Source: Nitrospirota bacterium
Lineage (GTDB): Bacteria; Nitrospirota; Thermodesulfovibrionia; Thermodesulfovibrionales; UBA6898
Assembly (NCBI GenBank): GCA_029858145.1
Contig: JAOUFP010000196.1
Coordinates: 1 to 6,099, forward strand
DNA length: 6,099 nt
Direction: 5' to 3'
Shown here: piece after piece, positions 1-5,643 of the stretch
How the letters are laid out: each line of letters opens with the position of its first letter
Position numbering within the stretch: the first letter of the stretch is position 1
Made by a program: the position numbers and the translations under genes
Notes under the pieces: model-generated
The model's input: only the letters and a program-made list of their open reading frames with translations
Databases searched by the model: none
What the model was told of the DNA's origin: nothing

Positions 1-1489
1 GCTCCGCCGCTCCCGCCTTGAGCAGTTTGGCTGACATGACCGGCGAAAGAGTGAGGGCCACGATCCCTGAGATGGTGACGGCGCCGGCAAGGGTAAAGGC
101 GAACTCACGGAAGAGCGAGCCGGTCAGACCTCCCTGCAGCCCGATCGGCAGGTAGACCGCTGCCAGGGTGATGGTCATGGCGATGATCGGGCCGACCAGT
201 TCGCGGGCGCCTGTAAGGGCGGCGTCCAACGCCGACTTTCCCTCGCGAAGGTGGCGTTCCACATTTTCTACCACCACTATGGCGTCGTCTACCACAAGAC
301 CAACCGAAAGAACGATAGCGAGCAGCGTAAGAAGATTGACCGTGAAGCCGAAGGACTGCATCAGGAAGACAGCTCCGATGAGAGAGACCGGTATGGCAAC
401 GACCGGGATGAAGACTGAACGGAACGAGCCCAGAAAGAGAAAAATGACGATGACGACGATCAAAAGGGTATCTCCAAGAGTCTTGAGCACCTCGCGGATA
501 GCATTTGTGATGTAGTTCGTCGCGTCATAGGCAATACGGGATTGCATGCCGCTCGGCAGGTCCTTCTGTATAGCCGCCATCTCGGTGCGCACCTGCCTGA
601 TGACGTCCACGGAATTGGCGTTGGGCAGCGGCCAGATCCCCATGAAGACCGCGGTCTGACCGGAGAAGCGCACCTCAGCATCGTAGTCTTCGGCCCCCAG
701 CACCACGTCCGCGATGTCCCCCAGCCGTACGATGGTGCCGTTCCGCTCGCGGACCGCAAGGGCCCTGAACTCATCGACGGTGCTGAGGTTGGTATTTGCC
801 GAAAGGTTGACCTGGATGAACGCCCCCTTGCTCCTGCCGAGCGCGGCCAGAAAGTTGTTTGCCGCCAGCGCCCGGCGCACCTGCGCCGGACTGATATTGA
901 GGGAGGCCATGCGTTCGGGCTTAAGCCAGATACGCATGGCGAAGGTGCGGGCGCCGAGGATGTCTGCCCTCTGTACCCCCGGAACAGCCGAAAGTCGGGG
1001 CTGCACAATGCGCACCAGGTATTCCGTGATCTCGTTCTGCTTGAGCAGGTCGGAGGTGAAGCTGAGATATGCCGAAGCGAACCTGCTGTCCGCTGATTCA
1101 ATGTTGATGACCGGCACCTCGGCCTCCGGAGGGAGGTCGCGGCGCACCTGGTCCACCTTGGAGCTAATCTCGGCCAGGGCCCTGGTTGCGTCGTAGTTCA
1201 GCTTGAGACGTATATTTATGGTGGAGAGACCGAGGTTGCTCTGTGACTCCATATACTCTATGCCGTCTGCCGCGGCAATGGCACGTTCTAACGGCGTGGT
1301 GACGAACCCGCGCACCAAATCGGCACTCGCGCCCACATACACGGTCGTGACGGTGACAGCCGCATTCTCACTGCGTGGGTACTGGCGTACGTTGAGAGTG
1401 CGGATCGCCTGCAGACCCGAGATGACGATAATAAGGTTGACCACAAGAGCCAGAACGGGCCTGCGTATAAAGAGGTCGGTGATTTTCAT
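1..1489 (-). CDS. RND multidrug efflux permease, HAE1/MexI-like, C-terminus cut off
   Basis: This is the inner-membrane proton/drug antiporter subunit of a tripartite efflux pump. It is read leftward from an ATG at 1487-1489 and stays open to the window edge, giving 496 residues of an expected 1,020-1,050. Residues 1-10 (MKITDLFIRR) and the first transmembrane helix (about 11-28) match the start of RND permeases. The periplasmic porter region follows (about 30-335), then helices 2-4. The hallmark VVDDAIVVVENVER at 399-412 carries the paired aspartates D401/D402 of the proton relay (AcrB D407/D408). NLLTLLAIVLSVGL just before it, and GGLTGSLFREFAFTLAGA at 453-470, are typical of the MexI/MexF side of the HAE1 family. 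The start lies 17 bases after the adaptor stop, with a Shine-Dalgarno-like AGGACAGG. The substrate cannot be read from the sequence. Family assignment is very secure; MexI-like is from remembered similarity. Confidence 0.96.
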   Translation of the reverse strand, partial: MKITDLFIRRPVLALVVNLIIVISGLQAIRTLNVRQYPRSENAAVTVTTVYVGASADLVRGFVTTPLERAIAAADGIEYMESQSNLGLSTINIRLKLNYDATRALAEISSKVDQVRRDLPPEAEVPVINIESADSRFASAYLSFTSDLLKQNEITEYLVRIVQPRLSAVPGVQRADILGARTFAMRIWLKPERMASLNISPAQVRRALAANNFLAALGRSKGAFIQVNLSANTNLSTVDEFRALAVRERNGTIVRLGDIADVVLGAEDYDAEVRFSGQTAVFMGIWPLPNANSVDVIRQVRTEMAAIQKDLPSGMQSRIAYDATNYITNAIREVLKTLGDTLLIVVIVIFLFLGSFRSVFIPVVAIPVSLIGAVFLMQSFGFTVNLLTLLAIVLSVGLVVDDAIVVVENVERHLREGKSALDAALTGARELVGPIIAMTITLAAVYLPIGLQGGLTGSLFREFAFTLAGAVTISGIVALTLSPVMSAKLLKAGAAE

Positions 1490-1496
1490 TTATGAG

Positions 1497-1504
1497 CCTG
1501 TCCT
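1497..1504 (-). promoter_or_regulatory. Ribosome binding site of the RND permease gene
   Basis: On the minus strand this reads AGGACAGG, 7 bases before the permease ATG. It lies in the 17-base gap after the adaptor stop codon (1507-1509). This spacing supports the chosen start and translation of both genes from one mRNA. Confidence 0.65.
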
Positions 1505-1506
1505 GG

Positions 1507-2631
1507 TCAATTGTTCTCCGGCCTGGGCTCCTGCTGGAATGCAGGTGCGAGCGTATTATCGATTGCTATCTCCTGGCCGTTGCGCAATTTGAAGACGCCG
1601 GTACTGACGATAGTCTCCCCTTCATTGAGTCCGCTGACGACCGCTACGAAATCGCCACGCTTCTCGCCGAGTCGCACGAATTGCTGACGAAGTGTCAAAC
1701 GCTCCTTATTATCTTTCTTCTTCTCGATTACGAATACCGAATCTCCGTAGGGCGCGTAAAGGACCGCTGTAGCAGGGATGGCCAGCACTTGCAGAGGGGT
1801 AGGCAGTCCGACTGCCACATTAACATACATTCCCGGCAGAAGCTTTTCAGCTCGGTTGTCCAACGTAGCTTCGACCTTGAAACTGCGGGTTTCGGCGTCG
1901 ATCTTGGGGCTGATAGCAGTGATCCGGCCCTCTATCGTCATGCCCGGAAGAGCATCTCCTGTCACCTGCACCTTCAGGCCGTGGCGCACCTGCGGCAATT
2001 GTTGCTGGGGCAGGGTGAAGTCTACATATATCGGGTTGAGCGCTTGCAGCGTCACGATGGGATCACCTTCCTTGAGGATCTGACCCAGGTTGGCCTGGCG
2101 GATGCCGAGTCTGCCGCTGAAGGGAGCGCGTATCGTCTTCTTGCCTATGGCGGCCCGTATGGTATCGGCCTGAGCCTGTGCCTGCTCAGCGTTCGCCACG
2201 GCATTGTCCAGATCGGCCCTTGAGATCATACCCTTTGCAAACAGCTGCTCGGCTCTCGCGAGGTTGGTACGGGTCAGGTTCACCTGGGCCAAGGTTCCCG
2301 GAAGCAGGGCCTCTTCCGAGGAGGTGTCCTGGAAGAGAAGGAGGTCCCCCTTCTTCACCGAAGTGCCGGGCTCGAACGCGATCCTAACCACCTTGCCTGC
2401 GAGTTCGGCGGCTACGGTGACGCCCTGTATCGCGTTCAGCGTGCCGACTGCGGTAAGGGCGGTGTCCCACGAGTCGGCTTTCACCACTGCAGCAGTTACC
2501 GTCTCGGGCGGCGGTTTGAAGTTCTTGTTATGGTCAATCATCGCATTGATCTGCAGGTACTTGACGCCGGCCAGAACAGCGATAAGAATCACCAGACCAG
2601 CGAGGGTGAGGATTATTATGCGCTTTTTCAT
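1507..2631 (-). CDS. RND efflux periplasmic adaptor (membrane fusion protein), MexH-like
   Basis: This adaptor, 374 residues long, links the inner-membrane permease to an outer-membrane channel. A basic start (MKKR) followed by a hydrophobic segment at about 5-23 gives an inner-membrane anchor; no lipobox is seen. The order is that of the HlyD/AcrA family. The first lipoyl-like half is at about 70-102 (AAELAGKVV, then GTSVKKGDLLLF). A short alpha-hairpin with heptad-like alanine/glutamine-rich helices spans about 103-163. The second lipoyl half is at about 165-196, with the signature RAPFSGRLGIRQANLGQ at 168-184. A beta-barrel covers about 200-275 and a membrane-proximal domain about 276-355. 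The frame stays open upstream to an ATG at 2728-2730, but those 33 codons encode unrelated residues. The ATG at 2629-2631, just before the anchor, is therefore preferred; its only ribosome-site candidate is a weak GGTGGT. The gene is first in an operon with the permease. Confidence 0.95.
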   Translation of the reverse strand: MKKRIIILTLAGLVILIAVLAGVKYLQINAMIDHNKNFKPPPETVTAAVVKADSWDTALTAVGTLNAIQGVTVAAELAGKVVRIAFEPGTSVKKGDLLLFQDTSSEEALLPGTLAQVNLTRTNLARAEQLFAKGMISRADLDNAVANAEQAQAQADTIRAAIGKKTIRAPFSGRLGIRQANLGQILKEGDPIVTLQALNPIYVDFTLPQQQLPQVRHGLKVQVTGDALPGMTIEGRITAISPKIDAETRSFKVEATLDNRAEKLLPGMYVNVAVGLPTPLQVLAIPATAVLYAPYGDSVFVIEKKKDNKERLTLRQQFVRLGEKRGDFVAVVSGLNEGETIVSTGVFKLRNGQEIAIDNTLAPAFQQEPRPENN

Positions 2632-2712
2632 AGCAGAAACACCACCGGAGGAGGAGTGAGGAAAGTATTTGTGCTTATGCACCGCCAAAGTAAGTGGCAT
2701 CGGCTGTTGATC

Positions 2713-2741
2713 ATGAAAAAAGCTTATCACCCGAAAGTCAA
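2713..2741 (-). promoter_or_regulatory. Possible sigma70-type promoter of the efflux operon
   Basis: Read on the minus strand there is TTGACT (2736-2741, 5 of 6 to the -35 consensus). Seventeen bases later comes TTTCAT (2713-2718, 4 of 6 to the -10 consensus). It lies about 80 bases before the adaptor ATG and is the best-spaced pair I found there. The -10 match is weak, so this is tentative. Confidence 0.35.
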
Positions 2742-2766
2742 ATTATCAAGATGTCCGCTGAGTGTT

Positions 2767-2782
2767 TCAGCAGGCGTGCTGA
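2767..2782. repeat. Short perfect inverted repeat in the divergent intergenic region
   Basis: TCAGCA (2767-2772) and TGCTGA (2777-2782) are exact reverse complements around a 4-base centre, GGCG. No T-run follows on either strand, so it is not a terminator. It sits between the two divergent genes, where a repressor of an efflux operon could bind, but repeats of this size also arise by chance. Confidence 0.35.
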
Positions 2783-2819
2783 CGATTTCAACAGCCGTCC
2801 GTCTCCTGAAAATGCAGTT

Positions 2820-2850
2820 TTGTCGCAAGTATGTATATTATATTCCTATG
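2820..2850 (+). promoter_or_regulatory. AT-rich upstream box, copy 1 (before the DUF72 gene)
   Basis: This 31-base stretch matches 3801-3831 at 27 of 31 positions, including an unbroken 16-base identity, TGTATATTATATTCCT (2832-2847). It begins TTGTCG and contains several overlapping -10-like hexamers (for example TATATT at 2834-2839 or 2839-2844). TTGTCG is only 8-13 bases from these, too close for a standard -35, so the exact promoter layout is unclear. The copy ends on the DUF72 ATG. Confidence 0.5.
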
Positions 2851-3738
2851 ATCCGCATCGGCACGTGTTCATGGACAGAGAAGACACTTATTCAAAGCGG
2901 GGAGTTTTATCCGAGAGATGCCAGGACTGCCGAGGCACGGCTCAGATATTATGCCGGACATTTTGATACCGTGGAGGTCGATTCGACATATTACGCGATT
3001 CCAGCTCTGCAGACCACATCGTTATGGGCGGAAAGAACACCGCAAGACTTCATCTTTCACATAAAAGCCTATGGCGCCTTAACAGGCCATGGTATAGCCC
3101 CCGGGACGTTACCCGAAGGAATTCGCAGCCATCTGCCTGAAAAGGACAGGGCTGAAAAGCATGTCTATATAAAAGAGCGGTCCCTGAGAGAAAGCATAGC
3201 AGAACGATTCAGGGACGCACTGTTGCCACTACAGAAGGCGAACAAACTGGGCCTGATCGTCTTTCAATTTCCCCCCTGGTTTCATTGCAGAACAGCAAAT
3301 ATGGATTTCATTCTGCAGGCCAGGGAATTGATGAAGGGCCTGCCGATGGCAATAGAATTCAGGCATGGCAGCTGGCTGACCCCGGAAAAGCGGGAATCTG
3401 TCCTGCACTTCCTCAGGGAAAACCGGCTCACCTACATATCAACGGATGAGCCTCAGTATGGAAGTCTTGCGACGGTCCCCTTTCTCGCTGAACATACCAC
3501 CCAGACAGCGTATTTCCGGTTTCATGGAAGAAATAAAGAGAACTGGTTAAAGAAAGGAATAGAAACCTCATTAAGGTATGCATATCTCTATTCCGACGGG
3601 GAGATAAAGGAATTCAAAAAAGTGATAAAGCATATGGACTCCTCGGCGCAGATTACGTATGCCATGTTTAATAACTGTTACGGCAACTTCGCTGTGCGAA
3701 ATGCAATGAAGCTAAAAGGGGAACTCGCCCGTGGATAA
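2848..3738 (+). CDS. DUF72 (YecE-like) TIM-barrel family protein
   Basis: This is a 296-residue protein of the DUF72 family, whose biochemical role is unknown. The family fold is a TIM barrel and the protein should be cytoplasmic, as no signal peptide or membrane helix is seen. Family motifs appear in order: IGTCSWTEK at 4-12, VEVDSTYYAIP at 42-52 (the usual VExxSTFY motif), FQFPPWF at 139-145, EFRHGSW at 170-176, the STDEP segment at 198-202, YFRFHGRN at 222-229, a YAYLYSDGEI segment at 244-253, and FNNCYGNFAVRNA near the end (274-286). Length is normal for the family. The frame is open far upstream, but family similarity begins at residue 2 of the ATG at 2848, so I use that start. No Shine-Dalgarno sequence precedes it; the 16 bases before it are an AT-rich box shared with the next gene. 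It is transcribed away from the efflux operon. Confidence 0.93.
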   Translation: MIRIGTCSWTEKTLIQSGEFYPRDARTAEARLRYYAGHFDTVEVDSTYYAIPALQTTSLWAERTPQDFIFHIKAYGALTGHGIAPGTLPEGIRSHLPEKDRAEKHVYIKERSLRESIAERFRDALLPLQKANKLGLIVFQFPPWFHCRTANMDFILQARELMKGLPMAIEFRHGSWLTPEKRESVLHFLRENRLTYISTDEPQYGSLATVPFLAEHTTQTAYFRFHGRNKENWLKKGIETSLRYAYLYSDGEIKEFKKVIKHMDSSAQITYAMFNNCYGNFAVRNAMKLKGELARG

Positions 3739-3800
3739 TTCGTGAGGGTGCAGGGCGCATAGATGCATTCTGAAGCCTTCCATATGCCGCAAATAAATAA

Positions 3801-3831
3801 TTGTCGAAAATGTGTATATTATATTCCTGTG
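3801..3831 (+). promoter_or_regulatory. AT-rich upstream box, copy 2 (before the lipoprotein gene)
   Basis: This is the second copy of the 31-base element at 2820-2850; the four differences are at element positions 7, 10, 12 and 29. It ends 21 bases before the lipoprotein ATG, leaving room for a short leader with the purine-rich GAAAGGGA. Its position before a second gene suggests a promoter or operator rather than coding constraint. Confidence 0.5.
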
Positions 3832-3852
3832 TTGTGAAAGAGAAAGGGACGG

Positions 3853-4374
3853 ATGCAGAATAGGAAACCTGTCTTGTCTTTGATATTGATGTTTGTTCTT
3901 TTCGCCTGCGCGTGCTCATTTGAGCCTGACATGGACCGGGGAAAATTCAAAAAAGTGTCCGGGGCGGCTCAGGCTGTAAAGTCTTCGTTGTCTGAAGGAG
4001 CATCGTACGAACAATTCGGCAGGTCGCTGGAAGCCCTTTCCAACGAAATTGCGGCCCTGGAGGGCAAAGTTGCAACGCGGAAAGAGGAGGAACTGATTAA
4101 GGCATATACAACTCTTTCGGAGGTGTATCAGGATGGTCATACGCTCTGGAGGGTCAAACTGGAATTCGTTCCCTTCGGGATAGTCCCTGAAGGACGCATT
4201 TATGTGAGTCAGGATGTGGAGCCGATAGTCTTTAAATACAGTTTTCCCGTAGAAACCCACCTCTATAAACCTACGGGGAAGCAATGGAAAAGCATTTCAG
4301 AGGATGCCATCCGGATAATCTGGAGGAATGCAGATTCCCAACATAAGATAATCGGGGAAATTACGGATAATTAA
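3853..4374 (+). CDS. Small predicted lipoprotein of unknown function
   Basis: I do not recognise this 173-residue protein. It starts with a lipoprotein-type signal: MQNRK, a hydrophobic core at about 7-18, then LFAC with the likely lipidated cysteine C19. C21 is a less likely second choice, and phenylalanine before the alanine makes the lipobox imperfect. The mature part has a charged helical stretch at about 30-92 with possible coiled-coil character (EALSNEIAALEGKV at 60-73). From about 98 a beta-rich, aromatic part begins (LWRVKLEFVPFGIVPEGRIYV). The predicted location is the periplasmic face of a membrane. The residue after C19 is alanine rather than aspartate, which in E. coli-like rules favours outer-membrane sorting. 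A purine-rich GAAAGGGA precedes the ATG. It stands alone, 114 bases after the DUF72 gene and 91 before the Smr gene. The call as a real gene rests on the signal sequence, length and upstream element. Confidence 0.8.
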   Translation: MQNRKPVLSLILMFVLFACACSFEPDMDRGKFKKVSGAAQAVKSSLSEGASYEQFGRSLEALSNEIAALEGKVATRKEEELIKAYTTLSEVYQDGHTLWRVKLEFVPFGIVPEGRIYVSQDVEPIVFKYSFPVETHLYKPTGKQWKSISEDAIRIIWRNADSQHKIIGEITDN

Positions 4375-4415
4375 CCTTGCCCTGTCATAGTTCCCGGTTG
4401 AAGGCCTGCCGAAAT

Positions 4416-4445
4416 TTCATCCGGGGGGCACTCTTCTGGTATAAT
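4416..4445 (+). promoter_or_regulatory. Extended -10 promoter of the Smr-domain gene
   Basis: TGGTATAAT at 4437-4445 is a perfect TATAAT with the TGn extension. A weak -35 candidate, TTCATC (4416-4421), lies 18 bases upstream, which is tolerable for an extended -10 promoter. Transcription would begin near 4452, giving a leader of only about 14 bases before the ATG at 4466. Confidence 0.65.
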
Positions 4446-4450
4446 ACAAC

Positions 4451-4455
4451 AGGGG
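4451..4455 (+). promoter_or_regulatory. Ribosome binding site of the Smr-domain gene
   Basis: AGGGG lies 10 bases before the ATG at 4466. It coincides with the start of transcription expected from the TATAAT at 4440-4445, so part of it might be lost from the mRNA. Confidence 0.4.
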
Positions 4456-4465
4456 ATTAAGCAGC

Positions 4466-5116
4466 ATGAGTGTGAAAAAGCAGGTGTCCGAAACTTTTGT
4501 ATTCCAGCCTTTTGAAGACCTGAAGAGGATTATTGAAAACAAAGGGATAATAATGCACTGCAAAGCCCCTGCCGCAAAAAAAGAGCAGCCCGTTAATGAT
4601 GAAGAGCTGTTTGCCAATGCCATGAGAGAAGTCCGGGAAATAAAGGAATTCAGAAGCATCCCGGTCCGGCCCAAAAAGGCGGTTGTTGCTCCAAAGAAAA
4701 GCTCCTCTGACAAAGAGGCGCTGACAGTCCTCGAAGAAATCATTGACGGCCGGAGGTCTGTAAATCTCCCTGATACGCAGGAATATGTCGAATGGGTCAA
4801 TCAGGATTACAAACGAAACATTGTGAAAAAGCTTCATGAAGGCAGGTTTGCTGTGCAGGATTACCTGGACCTGCACGGTCTTTGCCTGGAGGAGGCTGAA
4901 AGCTCGGTTGAACAGTTCATTAAGGAATCTCTGACAAAAGGGCACAGGTGCATCAGGATAATTCATGGAAGAGGACTCCGGTCTCCAAGAGGGCCGGTGC
5001 TGAAAGAGGCCCTGATCAAATGGCTTTCAGTGCGTTACCGGAAACATATCATCGCCTTCGTCTCCGCCAGGCAATGCGACGGCGGCCTCGGCGCCCTTTA
5101 CATCCTTCTGCGGTAA
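4466..5116 (+). CDS. Smr (small MutS-related) domain protein
   Basis: This 216-residue protein ends in an Smr domain. LDLHG at 134-138 carries the conserved D-x-H motif. IIHGRGLRSPRGPVLKEAL at 165-183 is the glycine-rich loop and following helix. The domain closes with GGLGALYILLR at 206-216, the last residues of the protein. Smr domains act as nucleases: in E. coli, SmrB cuts mRNA at collided ribosomes, and MutS2 carries the same domain. Residues 1-133 are an extension of low complexity in part: a lysine/proline-rich linker at about 64-82, then acidic and basic helices. The segment just before the domain (EYVEWVNQDYKRNIVKKLHEG) resembles the pre-domain region of other stand-alone Smr proteins. 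There is no signal peptide, so it should be cytoplasmic. It has its own extended -10 promoter. Whether it acts on RNA, DNA or both is not shown here. Confidence 0.93.
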   Translation: MSVKKQVSETFVFQPFEDLKRIIENKGIIMHCKAPAAKKEQPVNDEELFANAMREVREIKEFRSIPVRPKKAVVAPKKSSSDKEALTVLEEIIDGRRSVNLPDTQEYVEWVNQDYKRNIVKKLHEGRFAVQDYLDLHGLCLEEAESSVEQFIKESLTKGHRCIRIIHGRGLRSPRGPVLKEALIKWLSVRYRKHIIAFVSARQCDGGLGALYILLR

Positions 5117-5203
5117 CTGCTGCAAATGCAAAACGTTTCCGGCACAATTCATAAACGCCGCGTGCTATTGAGCTTTCGCGCCTGCTGACCTTCTGATTTC
5201 CGT

Positions 5204-5236
5204 TTTTTCTGTACCGTGTGCAACCGTGCAGAAAAA
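5204..5236. repeat. Inverted repeat with two in-phase direct repeats upstream of the response regulator
   Basis: TTTTTCTG (5204-5211) and CAGAAAAA (5229-5236) are exact reverse complements around a 17-base centre. The centre contains ACCGTG twice (5213-5218 and 5223-5228), 10 bases apart, about one helical turn. The T-run is on the 5' side and the A-run on the 3' side, opposite to a Rho-independent terminator, so an operator-like site is the more natural reading. It ends 38 bases before the likely regulator start. Confidence 0.35.
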
Positions 5237-5274
5237 GTATTGATTCATTTTCTGATATGTGCTAATTGTATTTT

Positions 5275-5643
5275 GTGGATATATTGGTCGTGGACGATGA
5301 TCCGTACATACAACGATCTCTTTCTTTTGTATTAAGAAAAGAACGGTTTGACGTTGAAGTCGCCTCAAACGGCGAAGAGGCGCTGAATAAGGTCAGAGAG
5401 TTGAAGCCGAAGATAATCATGCTTGACCTTATGATGCCGAAGCTTAACGGATTTGCAACATGCCGGGCGATAAAATCAGACTCAGGAGCTAAGGGCAGTT
5501 ACATTATAATCCTGACCGCCAAGGGGCAGGAAGTGGATAAAGAGACGGGTATGAGAGCAGGCGCCAATGAGTTCATGACAAAACCTTTCAGCCCCAGGGA
5601 AATAGTGGCGAAGGTCAGAAGCATTCTCGACACCTTCGCATGA
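5275..5643 (+). CDS. Single-domain response regulator (CheY-like receiver), non-ATG start
   Basis: This is a stand-alone receiver domain with no output domain, about 122 residues from GTG 5275. All signature parts are present: the acidic cluster in ILVVDDDPYI (codons 3-12), the phospho-accepting aspartate in MLDLMMPKLNGF (codon 51), the switch threonine in IIILTAKG (codon 81) and the conserved lysine in FMTKPFSP (codon 103). A stop codon at 5263-5265 rules out any start further upstream, so the choices are TTG 5266 or GTG 5275. GTG is preferred because receivers normally begin a few residues before the ILVVDDD strand; TTG would add three residues. Neither has a clear Shine-Dalgarno sequence. 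The last codons overlap the ATG of the downstream kinase gene, its likely partner. With no DNA-binding domain, it must act through protein contacts or pass phosphate onward. Confidence 0.92.
   Translation: MDILVVDDDPYIQRSLSFVLRKERFDVEVASNGEEALNKVRELKPKIIMLDLMMPKLNGFATCRAIKSDSGAKGSYIIILTAKGQEVDKETGMRAGANEFMTKPFSPREIVAKVRSILDTFA

Larger units (their letters stand above)
2632..2847. other. Divergent intergenic region between the efflux operon and the DUF72 gene
   Basis: These 216 bases separate two divergently read genes and should hold both promoters. I see a minus-strand promoter candidate (2713-2741), a perfect 6-base inverted repeat (2767-2782) and a plus-strand AT-rich box that runs up to the DUF72 start (from 2820). 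Open frames through here on the plus strand have no family features and no ribosome sites, so I do not call a gene. Confidence 0.7.

Noticed and set aside
542..1196. Long plus- and minus-strand open frames inside the permease gene (for example 542-1096, 714-1196 and 460-1101)
   Set aside because: They overlap a permease frame with clear family motifs, have arginine-, serine- or proline-rich composition typical of shadow frames, and show no family motifs of their own.
1492..2223. 243-codon plus-strand open frame opposite the adaptor gene
   Set aside because: It is antisense to a well-supported adaptor, has no ribosome site and no recognisable domain; high G+C leaves few stops in opposite frames.
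2632..2730. 33-codon N-terminal extension of the adaptor
   Set aside because: It would put a non-hydrophobic stretch before the membrane anchor, while MKKR plus the hydrophobic segment at 2631 is the normal adaptor start.
2530..2847. In-frame upstream extension of the DUF72 gene, with ATGs at 2530 and 2812 among others
   Set aside because: The extra residues do not resemble the family, run antisense into the adaptor start, and lack ribosome sites.
2820..3831. Two AT-rich boxes as a mobile-element or CRISPR repeat
   Set aside because: There are only two copies, about 980 bases apart, flanking a conserved gene, with no transposase, spacer pattern or terminal inverted repeats.
3668..3919. 83-codon minus-strand open frame spanning the DUF72-lipoprotein gap
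   Set aside because: It overlaps both flanking genes and the shared AT-rich box, with no motif or ribosome site.
4417..4966. Minus-strand open frames opposite the Smr gene (127 and 169 codons)
   Set aside because: They are antisense shadows of a gene with clear Smr motifs; the hydrophobic look comes from reverse reading of charged codons.
5204..5236. Rho-independent terminator after the Smr gene
   Set aside because: The T-run is on the 5' arm and the A-run on the 3' arm, the reverse of a terminator, and the loop is long.
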